Assembly: GCF_003265705.1 (NCBI RefSeq)
Contig: NW_020312966.1
Span: 23,995,012 to 24,059,011 of the forward strand
Direction of reading: 5' to 3'
Length of the DNA: 64,000 bases
Origin: Callorhinus ursinus
Taxonomy: Eukaryota > Chordata > Mammalia > Carnivora > Otariidae
Positions 22,873-33,780 of this stretch are shown here, one piece after another; the first letter of the stretch is position 1; every line of letters starts with the position of its first letter. The notes under the pieces were generated by a model, which was not told the DNA's origin, did not search any database, and was given only the letters and a program-made list of their open reading frames with translations. A program made the translations under genes and the position numbers.

Positions 22873-24029
22873 CTTTGAGGGAAGAGTCCAAGGTGGTGGA
22901 GGAGTAGGAGACCTTAGTTTCATCTGGTCCCAGGAATTCAGCTAGATAGCTACCAAATCATTCTGAACACCTGCGAACTCAACTGGAGATCTAAGAAAAG
23001 AATACCTGCAACTTGACGAATAGAAAAGTGACCACTTTCTGGAAGGTAGGAGGTATGGAGAAGTGAATCCGAGGCGATATTCGGGAAGACAGACGACGGG
23101 GGGAGGGAGCCTCGTCAGCCAGCTACCGGCAAGTGATAGAGCAGTAGAGCACAAAATCGGAATTTGTAGAAGTCTGCTCTGCTGAGGGACGTCGCTCAAG
23201 TGAAGAAGTTGGGCGGAATTCTAGCTGGGACAGTGTGGTCTCAGGACCGTCGGGGTCACAAGAAGACTGCAGGTGCCTGAGTGTGGCAGAGCTCCCAGGC
23301 ATCTAAGCAGGGAATCTGGCTATAATCAGCAAGCCCAGGAGTGGGCTGTCAGCTCGGGGTTGCCATAAACCGTGAACCAGGACACTATGGGGCGGCCGCT
23401 CCCCAAGCAGGGACCCAACAAGCGGCAGATCCGAGGAGAAGCTCCTTCCTGTCCGGGGGGGGGGGGAGCGATGCAGGAACATGCCCCAGGAGCCTGCAGG
23501 GTTTGGAGACTGGAAATGGGGTCATGTGCCAGAGACAGAAATGCTCGGTCACAGGCCAGGTGAGCACGGGGTGCGGCGGAGACCGGGGAGACAGGAGTGA
23601 CTGACTGCTTTTTTCTGGGGGTGCACTGAGGAGTGGGGCCCTGGGCTTTTGGCTCCGGGGCGGAGATTGGGAGGCCGCCATTTTCACTCTCATCCTCTAA
23701 AGCTGCTTGGAAAGCCTTCAGAAAACAAAAGCCACCTAGAGCAATCCGGAGCAGATGACTTAGCCTGACCCCTGGCAAGGGTGGCACAATTCTGCCTCAG
23801 GCAAAGACATCTGAGAATCCCGGCAACAGGCCCCTCCCCCAGAAGATCAGCAAGCATAGCCAGCCAAGACCAAGTTCACCGATCAATGAGAACGGCAGAA
23901 CTCCAGCGCTAGGGGAATACTGCACATAGAATTCATGGCTTTTTCCCCGATTCTTTAGCTTTTCAATTTTAATTTTTAAAAATTTTGTTCTCTTTCCTTT
24001 TTCAACCAATTTCTTATTTTATCAACTTT

Positions 24030-24670
24030 TTAAATCTTTAATTTTCATATTTACAGTTACATTCTATCCCTTCATTGTATTTATATTTGTATATACATAA
24101 AATTTTCTGTCTTTACAATTTTGGGATGCAGTTTCTTCTAACAGATCAAAATACACCCAAAATCTAGAATATGGCTCTATTCTATTCACCTGTCTGGTAA
24201 TATTCTCAATATATTTTTTTCTTTTTTTCCTTCTTCCTTTTTTTTTTTGTTAAAGTCTTTTAAAATTTTCATCTTTAGAGTTACATTCTATCCTTTCAAT
24301 GTATTTAATTTTATTTTTGCATATATACAAGTTTTTCTTTCTTTACAATTTTAAGATGTAATTTCTTCTATAAACTGACCAAAATACACTCAGGATATAG
24401 TGTATTGCTCTGTTCTGTTCACCTGTCTGTGTATATCCCTTCCCTTTTTTTGTTGTTGCTGTTTTTTTTCCCTTCTTTTGTTTTTTCTTGTCTTTTAATT
24501 TTCATTTTTACAATTACATTTTATCCTTTCATTATATTTCATTATTTTTGTACATATATAAGTTTTTCTTTCTTTACAATTTTGGGATCTAGTTTTCTAA
24601 CTAGACCAAAACACACACAGGATCCAGTGTATTGCTCTATTCTGTTTACCTGTCTGATTATATTCTCTTT
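24030..24670 (+). repeat. Three-unit tandem repeat in the L1 5' UTR
   Basis: Three diverged units share 'ACATTCTATCC', 'TCTTTACAATTTT' and 'ACCTGTCTG'. The landmark ACCTGTCTG occurs at about 24188, 24421 and 24649, so the period is about 230 bases. The units are T-rich and lie immediately upstream of ORF1. Confidence 0.75.
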
Positions 24671-24835
24671 TTTTAAATTTTAATTTATTTTAATATTTTT
24701 TAATATTAATGTTAATTATTTATTTTATTTTTTTCAGTTTCTGGTCTCCTGATTTGTTTAGTGTATATTTCTTTGGGGTCATTGTTGCCATTTTAGTATT
24801 TTGTTCTCTTGTTTATCTATTCTTGTCTGGACAGG

Positions 24836-25594
24836 ATGACAAGATGGAAAAACTCACCTCAAAAAAGAGAACAAGAGACAATACTGAGTGCCAGGGACTT
24901 AATTAGTATGGGCATAAGTGAGATGTCAGAACAAGAGTTCAGAATAACAATTATAAAGATACAAGCTGGGCTTGAAAAAAGCATAAAAGACACCAGAGGA
25001 CCCCTTTCTGGAGAAATAAAAGAACTAAAACCTAATCATGTTGAAATAAAAAAGACTATTAATGAGGTGCAATCAAAAATGGAGACTCTAACTGCTAGGA
25101 TAAGTGAGGCAGAAGACAGAATTAGTGGTATAGAAGACCAAATGATGGAGAATAAAGAAGCTGAGAAAAAGATAAACAACTACTGGATCACGAGGGGAGA
25201 ATTCGAGAGATTAAGTGATACCATAAAGTGAAACAATATTAGAATAACTGGGATCCCAGAAGAAGAGGAAAGAGAGAGAGAGGCAGAAGGTATATTGGAG
25301 CAGATTACAGCAGAGAACTTCCCTAATCTGGGGAGGGAAACAGGCACCCAAGTCCAGGAGGCAGAGAGAACCCCGCTCAAAATCAATAAAAATAGGCCAA
25401 CACCCCAACATCTAATAGTAAAACTTACAAGTCTCAGAGACAAAGAGAATATCCTGAAAGCAGCTTGGGACAAGAGGTCTGTAACCTACAAGGGTAGAAA
25501 CATTAGATTGGCAGCAGACCTACCCACAGAGACCTGATAGGCCAGAAAGGACTGGCATGATATATTCAGGGTGCTAAATGAGAAAACATACCTA
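24836..25594 (+). pseudogene. L1 ORF1 remnant (RNA-binding coiled-coil protein), broken
   Basis: The frame opens MTRWKNSPQKREQE, has a coiled-coil stretch (IKELKPNHVEIKKTINEVQ, then METLTARISEAEDRISGIE) and the RRM/CTD region ending in YKGRNIRLAADLPTET. Premature stops are TGA 25229-25231 and the pair TGATAG 25535-25540. After these stops the frame continues with [15 protein letters not shown], typical of the ORF1 C-terminus, and then passes into ORF2 sequence at the deletion joint. The family protein is an L1 RNP chaperone. This copy cannot make it. Confidence 0.85.
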
Positions 25595-26677
25595 AATATC
25601 ATAAAAGCCATATACAAAAAGCCCACAGCAAATATCATTCTCAATGGGGAAAAACTGAGCATTTCCCCTAAGGTCAGGAACACGGCAGGGATCACCACTG
25701 CTGTTCAACATAGTACCAGAAGTCCTAGCCTCAGCATCAGACAACAAAAAGAAATAAAAGGCATCCGAATCAGCAAAGAAGTCGAACTCTGAGTCCTTGC
25801 AGATGACATGATACTTTACGTGGAAAACCCAAAAGACTCCACCCCAGAATTGCTAGAACTCATACAGGAATTCAGTAAAGTGGCAGGATATAAAATCAAT
25901 GCACAGAAATCAGTTGCATTTCTATACACCAACGAGACAGAACAAAGAGAAATTAAGAAGTTGATCCCATTTACAATTGCCCCCAAAACCGTAAGATACC
26001 TAGGAATAAACCTAACCAAAGGGGCAAAGGATCTGTACTCAGAAAACTATAGAACACTCATGAAAGAAATTGAGGAAGACACAAAGAAATGGAAAAACGT
26101 TCCATACTCATGGACTGGAAGAACAAATACTGTTAAAATGTCCATGCTACCTAGAGCAATTTACACATTCAATGCAATCCCTGTCAAAATAACATCAACT
26201 TTTTTTATAGAGCTGGAACAAATAATCCTAAAATTTGTATGGGACCAGAAAAGACCCCGAATAGCCAAAGGAATGTTGAAAAAGAAAACCAAAACTGGTG
26301 GCATCACAATTCTGGACTTTAAGCTCTATTACAAAGCTGTGATCCTCAAGACAGCATGGTACTGACATAAAAACAGACACACAGATCAATGGAACAGAAT
26401 AGAGAACCCAGAAATGGACCCTCAACTCTATGGTCAACTCATCTTCAACAAAGCAGGAAAGAATATCCAATGGAAAAAAGACAGTCTCTTCAACAAATGG
26501 TGTTGGGAAAATTGGACAGCCACATGCAGAAGAATGAAACTGGACCATTTCCTTACATCACACACAAAAATAAACTCAAAATGGATGAAAGAACCAAATG
26601 TGAGAAAGGAATCCATCAAAACTCTAGAGGAGAACACAGCAACCTCTTCAACCTTGGCCACAGCAACTTCTTCCTAG
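25595..26677 (+). pseudogene. L1 ORF2 remnant (reverse transcriptase and C-terminal part), broken
   Basis: The sequence resumes with [20 protein letters not shown] (finger/palm of RT). The catalytic block appears as [15 protein letters not shown] (Ala-Asp-Asp core retained, the usual Phe preceded by stop-containing sequence). It continues through [17 protein letters not shown] and [14 protein letters not shown]. Stops are at 25790-25792, 26363-26365 and 26675-26677. The frame is the same as that of ORF1 upstream. The endonuclease domain and the early RT are deleted. Confidence 0.85.
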
Positions 26678-27363
26678 AAACATCGCCAAAGGCAAGGGAA
26701 GCAAGGGCAAAAATGAACTATTGGGACTTCATCAAGATAAAAAGCTTTAGTACCAACAAAGGAAACAGTTGACAAAACCAAAAGACAACCTACAGATGAG
26801 AGAAGACGTTTGCAAATGACATTATCAGATGAAGGGCTAGTATCCAAAATCTATAAAGAAGTTATCAAACTCAATGCCCAAAGAACAAATAATCCAATCA
26901 AGAAACGGGCAGAAGACATGAACAGACATTTCTGCAAAGAAGACATCCAAACAGCCAACAGACACATAAAAAAGTGCTCAACATAGCTCAGCATCAGGGA
27001 AATACAAATCAAAACCATAATGAGATACCACCTCACACCAGTCAGAATGGTTAAAATTAACAAGTCAGGAAATGACAGATGTTGGCAAGGATGCAGAGAA
27101 TGGGGAACCCTCCTACACCATTAGTGGGATTGCAAGCTGGTGCAGCCACTCTGGAAAACAGTATGGAGGTTCCTCAAAAGGTTGAAAATGGAACTACCCT
27201 ATGACCCAGCAATTGTACTACTGGGTATTTACCCAAAGATACAAATATAGTGATCTGAAGAGGCACCTGCACCCCAGTGTTTATAGCAGCAATGTCCACA
27301 ATAGCCAAACTATGGAAAGAGCCTAGAGGTCCATCAACAGATGAATGGATAAAGAAGATGTGG

Positions 27364-27395
<32 letters not shown>

Positions 27396-27929
27396 ATGGA
27401 ATATTGCTCAGCCATCAAAAAAAATGAAATCTTGCCATTTGCAACAACGTGGATGGAACTAGAGGGTATTATGCTAAGCAAAATGAGTCAATCAGAGAAG
27501 GACAATTATCATATGATCTCACTGATACATGGAATTTAAGAAACAAAACAGAGGATCATAGGGGAAGAGAGGAAAAAATAAAACAAGATGAAACCAGAGA
27601 GGGAGACAAACCAAAGGACACACTGAACTCTAGGAAACAAACTGAGGGTTACTGGAGGGGAGGGAGGGAGAGGGAATGGAGTAACTGGGTGATGGGCATT
27701 AAGGAGGGCATGTGACGTAATGAGCACTGGATGTTATATAAGACTGATGAATCACTGACCTCTACCTCTGAAACTAAAAATACATTATAGGTTAATTTTA
27801 AAAAAGAAATAATCATAACAAAAAATAAATATTACAGTGAAAAAAACTTTAAAAATGTATTCTTTTCATTAAGAACAGGTGAACAGATTTTCAAAAAAAA
27901 GGTTTTTTTTTTTTCTCCTCTTGAGAGCC

Positions 27930-28010
27930 TTTTTAAGCTTTTTTAAAGTAAGCTCTGTGCCCATGATGGGGCTAGAACTTAGAATCCTAATATAAAGAGT
28001 TGCATGAGAG
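27930..28010 (-). mobile_element. can-SINE, short form, antisense, partial
   Basis: 'TTTAAAGTAAGCTCTGTGCCC' then 'TGGGGCTAGAACTTAGAATC'; the head is lost. Confidence 0.72.
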
Positions 28011-28204
28011 CCATTTTAAAATGTAGGAACTGCTTGGCTCTTCTAATACAATAAAGTTCAAATGACCACAAAAAGGAAAAGACAACACACATGGCAGGAC
28101 TACTCAGGTACTTGCTCTGATCCGTCCTGGAGTGCATGCTGGCTACTCTGGCTTTGAAGTGAGGAGCAAGCAGCTGAGTAGACTAGGAAAGCTGAAAGCT
28201 TTCT

Positions 28205-28830
28205 GTTATGGGTCGAATTGTGTGCTCCTCCCCGCCCCTCCCCCACCCAAATCATAGGCTGAAGTCCTAACTCACAGTACCTCACAATGTGACCTTATTT
28301 GAAGACAGGGTCTTTATAGAGGCAATCAAGTGAACACGATAGGGCAGAGCCTGCCTTACTCTGTTTGGGCTATTACGGCAAAAATACCAGAGACTGGGTG
28401 ACTTAAACAATAAACATTTATTTCTCACAGTTCTGGAGGCTGGGAAGTCCAAGATCAAGGGGCCTGCAGATTCTGTCTGGTGAGGGCCTGCCTCCTGGTG
28501 TTTCTTGGCCACCTTTTCACTGTGTCCTTACATGATGGAAGGAGTGAGGGAGCTCACTGGGATCACTGATTCCATTTATTATTACTGCCCAAAAGCCCCC
28601 ACCTCCAAATAGTATCATATCAGGGATTAGGTTTCAAAATTTTGGAGGGACACCAACATTCAATCTACAGCAGATCCTAGTCCAATATAACTTATGTCCT
28701 TACAAAATGGGGAAATTTGGACACAGAGCCTGATGTAAGAGGAGGGTGATGGGAGGAAGAGTAGGGAGAAAGTGGCCATCTCCAAGGGCCAGACCCTCCC
28801 TTTACAGTTCTCACAAGGAGCCCACGTCTG
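28205..28830 (+). mobile_element. Outer LTR (MaLR/ERVL type), split by a second LTR
   Basis: The left part runs TATGGGTCGAATTGTGTGC to about 28351 and the right part resumes TAGTCCAATATAACTTATG from about 28678. Joined across the insert they match the order of one LTR family. The right end is approximate. Solo LTR, no coding capacity. Confidence 0.55.
28352..28672 (-). mobile_element. Inner LTR, 321 bp, inserted antisense in the outer LTR
   Basis: It is bounded by TG (28352) and CA (28672) on the plus strand. Flanks are GAGCC (28347-28351) and GATCC (28673-28677), a 5-base duplication with one mismatch. Read on the minus strand it is the same family as the LTR at 6605. It is a solo LTR. Confidence 0.7.
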
Positions 28831-29049
28831 CCACCAGAAAACAGAGCGGCAGTCCTTCATTTGAACATAACGCTTCACAACTTTTGGTTCCTTTGAAACT
28901 AACAAGACTTAAGGCATAATTTGCTCTCTCCTTCATAGATGTTCCTACTAACCCATCAGCTGAGCATGGGGTGTAGTGTACTTCCAGGCCTTCCCATTTG
29001 AAGGGAATCCAAGTGCACCCTCAGTCAAGGTCCAGGCAAGGCTTTCTTT

Positions 29050-29460
29050 CCCACTGTGATGCCTCATTTTAGGTCAACGTGACTGAGCCATCGGGTGCCC
29101 ACATATTTGGTCAAACATTATTCTGGGTGTTTCTGTGAGGGTGTTTTTGGATGAGATTCACATTTAAATAAGTACACTGAGCAAAGCAAATAGTCTTTCA
29201 TAATGTGAGTGGGCCTCATCCAATCAAATGAAAGCCTGACCCTCCCCCAACCCCTCAATCCGCCCCCATAAGAGAGAATCCTGCCTGATGACCCCTGAAC
29301 TGGGACATAGGCTCTATAGAAACTTCAGGCCTTCAGATTCAAACTGGGACATTGGCTTTGCAGATTTTGGACTTGCCAGCTGACATAATCATGTGGGCAA
29401 ATTCTTTATATTTATATCCATCCTACTGGTTTTGTTTCTCTTGAACAAATACCTAATACA
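29050..29460 (+). mobile_element. Ancient LTR-like repeat
   Basis: 'GGTCAAACATTATTCTGGGTG', 'TGGGCCTCATCCAATCA' and 'TTGGACTTGCCAGC' are familiar from an old ERVL/MaLR-type interspersed repeat. The family name and boundaries are uncertain. Confidence 0.45.
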
Positions 29461-29806
29461 CCTGTCCTCCCTTATGTAGCCAGCAATTCATTCTCATCAC
29501 ATAAGCTGACTCAACAAGTTAACTTTTATAAAATAACTCTGTGAATTTTATGAAAATTTTCTCCATGCCCAAATCCTTACAGAAATGGTCTGGGTTTAAG
29601 AAATAAAATATAAATAAATACCAAAGGAAAAGAGAGATAAAGACAATTTCTGCTTGGAATGCACTTGTTTTGAAAAAGAACACAGACAGCCCTTTGTGAA
29701 ATTTCAGCAGCTTCTTTACACAAATGACAACTAGCAGACCAGATATGTCTTTTGTAAATAATGAACTTCTCAGGATCAATACTCATTGTTCTGAAAAGTG
29801 AAAGTT

Positions 29807-29856
29807 AAAACACCCTTTTTTAAAACAAAACAAAACAAAACAAAAAACACCCTTTT
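29807..29856 (+). repeat. (AAAAC)n flanked by a 13-base direct repeat
   Basis: AAAACACCCTTTT occurs at 29807-29819 and 29844-29856; between them is essentially only (AAAAC)4. This looks like a target-site duplication around a bare tail. Confidence 0.75.
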
Positions 29857-29867
29857 AAAATTACAGA

Positions 29868-29975
29868 GGGGCGCCTGGCTGGTTCAATAGGAAAAGCATG
29901 CAACTCTTGATCTCAGGGTCCTGAGTTTGAGCCCCACACTGGGTGTAGAGATTACTAAAAAAAATAATAATAAAT
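29868..29975 (+). mobile_element. can-SINE, short form, sense
   Basis: Head GGGGCGCCTGGCTGGTTCAAT, B-box-like GAGTTTGAGCCCC, end GTGTAGAGATTAC and A-rich tail. First of a tandem pair. Confidence 0.9.
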
Positions 29976-29980
29976 TTTAT

Positions 29981-30110
29981 GGGGCGCCTAGCTGGCTTGG
30001 TTGGAGGAGCATACGGCTCTTGATCTCAGGGTCATGAGTTTGAGCCTCATGTTGGGTGTAGAGATTACTTAAATAAAATGAAAGAAAGTGAGAAAGAAAG
30101 AAGTGAAGCT
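29981..30110 (+). mobile_element. can-SINE, short form, sense, tandem second copy
   Basis: Head GGGGCGCCTAGCTGGCTTGG begins directly after the previous SINE's AT tail. Confidence 0.9.
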
Positions 30111-30353
30111 TTAAAAAAAATTAAAAAAATAAAATACAAATACAATGAGAAGAAAAATTACATATAATGGCTTATTACATATAACGGTGTGTGTTCATCA
30201 TGGACTGCATTCACTATGTGTTTTTTCATTTCCTTGGTACTTTATAATCACCTATTTACTGCCTTTTATCTTAAAGCTGATTTATCATCATTAAAACTAG
30301 TATGTATCTCATGTTATTAATTATTAAAATGTTACCTTAAAAATAAAAACACT

Positions 30354-30470
30354 AGGGTGCCTGGTTGGCTCAGCTGGTAGAGCATGACTCTTGATTTCCA
30401 GGTTGTGAGTTCAATCAAGCCCCACACTGGGCATACAGCCTATTTAGAAAAATTAAAAAATTAAAAAACA
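30354..30470 (+). mobile_element. can-SINE, short form, sense, diverged
   Basis: Head AGGGTGCCTGGTTGGCTCAG, body CCCCACACTGGGCATACAGC, A-rich tail. Confidence 0.85.
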
Positions 30471-31134
30471 AAAACCCTAAATCTGATAAATTGTTTGAAT
30501 CTGAATTTCTTTTCTGCTCTCATTTTTTTCAACTTTGTGCACATTTCAGGTAACCTAAAACGTAAATTCAATTATTTTAATATAATTCAGAGTAGAGGAA
30601 CTGGATCATTCTACAAATGATTCTATATGAGCTTTTTGAAAAGACTGTAATAAATTGTTATGTGTTCCCCCAGGGAAGCTTTCAGAAAAATAGGGATTGT
30701 CATGTAATAGGCAATTTCTGAACTCTGGCTGAAAACCTTGGGAATTTAGTTTAGCCTTAATAAATGATATATTTTAAAAAGGTATATGTCCTCTCAGTTG
30801 GTCCTACTGCCTTTCATTAACATTTTAATTTATGATTATTCTTTATAGCACGTTAAATGACTGGATAATCTTAATCCAATCAATACCCATAGTTTCCTTC
30901 GTGCAGATAAGACTACAGGATATTTGGATGTCTAGAACCAAATTCTGATTAAATGACAACCACTTGCCACTTTTTTCCAGATCCCTACAAAATTGTTTTC
31001 CCTATAAATTTGTTCTTCAAAAACAGTATGAAAGCGTACATTGTAGAGACATTCCCAGTAGTTTGGGGGCTTGAGGATCTTCTGCCTCTGGAGAGAGGAA
31101 TATTTTCCGAACCTCTCTCTTTCCATATGTGGAC

Positions 31135-31310
31135 TTCGAGTCAGAAGATCTGAAGTCTGTCTGTCTCACTGGCTAGTGGTCTGAGATCTTGGGCCTGTAA
31201 TTTAGCCTCTCAGTCTTGTGAAGTAGGGAGTAGAAAACATCTACCTGACAGGGCTACTAAGAAGATTCACTGGGATGACATATGTTGCGGTATTTTAGCA
31301 CAGTCAAGTC
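31135..31310 (+). mobile_element. MIR element
   Basis: 'TTTAGCCTCTCAGTCTTG' and 'CAGGGCTACTAAGAAGATTC' match the MIR core order in sense orientation. Confidence 0.55.
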
Positions 31311-31539
31311 TCACTGAAATACAATGCGAGACACAAACGTAAGCCACATCGATCATTATTTTTTTTTTCAGGAAGCCGTATTTTAAAAAGTAAAAAGAAA
31401 CCAATGAAATGAATTTTAACAACACTTGCATTTAACTCAGTATATCCAAAGTATCGTTTCAACATGTGATCATTACAAAAAATTATGAAAATGTTTTACA
31501 TTCTTCTTTTCACACTAAATCTTTGAAATTCAGTGTGTA

Positions 31540-31640
31540 TGTTACATTACAGCATATTTCGATGAACACTAGCCACATCTCAAGTGCTCAAAGGTCACTG
31601 TGTGACTAGTGGCCACCCAACTGGATAGAGAGGTACAGAT
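31540..31640. mobile_element. MER5A-like hAT-Charlie remnant, inverted
   Basis: 'CTAGCCACATCTCAAGTGCTC' followed by 'GACTAGTGGCCACC' is the reverse complement of the MER5 core seen at 42.55 kb. Confidence 0.6.
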
Positions 31641-32050
31641 CTGAATTAGTCACATTACCTAGTTGATCATTTGGCAGGCAAAACAAAAAGGATCTAACCT
31701 AAGCTGGTAAAATGGTTGTTTCAGACTCTGGGAGCCTCACGACTTTTCCTAAAGCAGGAATCATCTCCTTAGGTATGTTGAATTAAAAAAAATGTCAAGC
31801 AATACTGAAACGTATAACGTAAAAGTCTCCCCACACCATTCCCAAACTAAGAAATACTATTAGCAACTACAGATAACATTTAGGTAAGTGGGTTTTGTGA
31901 TACTTCTGGAAAATCACCAATTCTCTTATTGCTCCTCAGGTTTTTAACTTAGTGACCTCATGACTCTACCTCCTTGGTTTGCTTACCATTTTCTTATGGA
32001 AGAGATTTGTCTTTCCCAGTTTTTTAGTTCTGTTAAGAAACATTATGAAC

Positions 32051-32256
32051 GGGCGCCTGGGTGGCTCAGTTGGTTGAGCGGCTGCCTTCGGCTCAGGTCA
32101 TGATCCTGGAGTCCCGGGATCAAGTCCTGCATCGGGCTCCCTGCTCAGCAGGGAGTCTGCTTCTCCCTCTGACCCTCTTCCCTCTCGTGCTCTCTATCTC
32201 TCATTCTCTCTCTCTCTCTCTCAAATAAATAAATAAAATCTTAAAAAAAAAAAAAA
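32051..32256 (+). mobile_element. can-SINE, long form, sense
   Basis: Duplication GAAACATTATGAAC (32037-32050) and GAAACATAATGAAC (32257-32270). Confidence 0.95.
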
Positions 32257-32859
32257 GAAACATAATGAACTTTGCCTTATACTCTACCCAGTACGGGCTA
32301 CCTGAATAGAACTTGAATGGTATATACTTACCACTTTGGGTCTTTCCAGTGATCCCTTTTTATCATGCGGCTGAATGAAGAAACTGGAAGTCAGTTACTA
32401 TTTCGACTGGCGGGTGTGTCACCAAACGACACTGTGCCTGTACTTGGCACTGGTCATCAGGATTCTCACTTTGGAAATCCGGTCTACGGATACTTTTCCA
32501 ATCAATGAACTGTTTCCTTTACGAATTTAGATTTTATGTATGTCGCCCAAACAAAGCCAGGACCACAGCGCCGTGCTCTGTACATTGTGAGGTCGGTGGA
32601 AGAGACACCGGTGAGAGGCGGGAGGTGGGCAGGTGGGCGCACAGGTGAGACAGCTCTGCCTGAGAGCGGCGCTGTGCGCGGTGCGGGGATATAGTCCTCC
32701 CTCTGAGAATTATCCCAGGAAAAGTTAAGGAATGGGAAAACAGACTTGCGTTACAATAGATGTACACAAAAGGCCAGACTCCGGTGAATCCAAACGTGCT
32801 ATGTCCACAGGGGAGCTGAGGATTTTGCAGAGTAATGATAAAGCAAAGCTACAGGTGCT

Positions 32860-33780
32860 GCGAAGGAGACCCCGCTCCTTGCGTTCCCGGAGCTAGCCAG
32901 TCCTGCGTGCGTGCCGGGCTCCCGGTGAGCGGCGGCAGGAGCAACCGACGGCCGAGCGCGGCCCGCGGGGCCCCCACCGAAGCGCGGCACAGTCGGGATG
33001 CACACAGCCAAATACAAGCGCCCGGAACACCATCGGGAGTCCGCGCAACCACGGCTTCGCCGACAGGTACGCCGGGCGCTTCCGATACGACAGTTTGTTC
33101 TGCCGGACTGCGTGTCTAGTGGGAGAGCTTGCCCCGCCCCCTGCCCTTGAAAAGGGCAGAGAGAAGAGGGCATTGCACTGAGGGGAGAATTCCGAGGCAA
33201 GGTCAGGGGGCTGCGACCTCCCCGCCGGCGGAAACCCCCGGACGTCCCCGCCCCAATCCGCGCGACTCCCACCGCGCAGGCGCAGGAAGGGGCGGGGCCG
33301 AAGGGGGCGGAGGCGGGAGGCGATTCGCGGGATCCGTCTGGCGTCACCTGGTCACGTGGCCGTCGCGGCAAGGCGCCGTAGTTCGCCAGCTTTCCCAGCG
33401 GCGGTGGGCCGTGTGCGAGGTGGTGCAGCCACAGCTCCCTGCGTCCGCTACGAGGACTGAGCGCGCCCGTCCGATAAGCGTGAGAGAGATGGGTTCGCGG
33501 GGGCCGCTCCCTTGACGGCTGCCGGGCCGCGGCCGGGGTCGGAGTGGACGTTGAGGGGAGCGCGGGGGAGGCAGGGCCCCACGGACGAAGGGTTGCCCCA
33601 TTGGCTGGGTCGGTTTTGGCGCGCTCTCCCGTCCGCGCTCCCGATTGGTTGGCGGGCGCGTCCCGGACGCGTGCGCCGCTGTGGGAGCCCCGGCGCGCCG
33701 CCCCGAGTCCCGCCGACCCCCGGCCTGCGGTGCGAGCTCCGGCTGTGCACTCGGTGTTTTCTCGTCTCTTCAGTTCCATT
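32860..33780 (+). promoter_or_regulatory. GMNN: CpG island and probable GMNN promoter / untranslated exon 1
   Basis: This block of about 0.9 kb is GC-rich and dense in CpG, against an AT-rich surrounding, and lies 1.2-2 kb upstream of the first coding exon. Visible elements are CCAAT (33253-33257), an NRF1-type GCGCAGGCGCA (33274-33284), GC boxes (about 33289-33311), an E-box CACGTG (33353-33358), ATTGG (33600-33604), an E2F-type TTTTGGCGCGC (33614-33624), ATTGG (33644-33648) and TTGGCGGG (33649-33656). There is no TATA box. Geminin is a known E2F target, so the CCAAT/E2F cluster fits. The untranslated first exon must end in or just after this block. I cannot fix its start or donor: AGC|GTGAGA near 33480 is one candidate, and a start downstream of the CCAAT/E2F cluster is equally possible. 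Antisense transcription is possible but not shown. Confidence 0.85.
33600..33660 (+). promoter_or_regulatory. Alternating CCAAT-box / E2F-site cluster
   Basis: Within 61 bases the sequence alternates an inverted CCAAT box (ATTGG 33600-33604), an E2F consensus TTTTGGCGCGC (33614-33624), a second inverted CCAAT box (ATTGG 33644-33648) and TTGGCGGG (33649-33656). Paired NF-Y and E2F sites are typical of TATA-less cell-cycle promoters. This arrangement is probably the S-phase control core of GMNN; binding is inferred, not shown. Confidence 0.6.

Larger units (their letters stand above)
22875..27830 (+). mobile_element. Younger carnivore L1 (LINE-1), internally deleted
   Basis: The 5' end (AGTCCAAGGTGGTGGAGGAG, about 22884) begins a GC-rich 5' UTR to about 23900, then a T-rich part with three repeat units (24030-24670), ORF1 from ATG 24836, a deletion joint near 25590, the ORF2 reverse-transcriptase and C-terminal part, a (TA)n tract (27364-27391) and an A-rich 3' end. 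A full-length L1 is 6-7 kb; the missing part is the ORF1 C-terminus through the endonuclease and early RT. It is inactive. It lies directly after a short sense can-SINE. Confidence 0.9.

Noticed and set aside
23326..23787. 153-codon minus-strand frame
   Set aside because: Lies antisense in the GC-rich L1 5' UTR; no homology seen and the opposite strand is also open.
33061..33072. CAG|GTACGC as the GMNN exon 1 donor
   Set aside because: A good donor by sequence, but it lies upstream of the GC-box/E-box/E2F groups expected to precede transcription; not supported enough to annotate.
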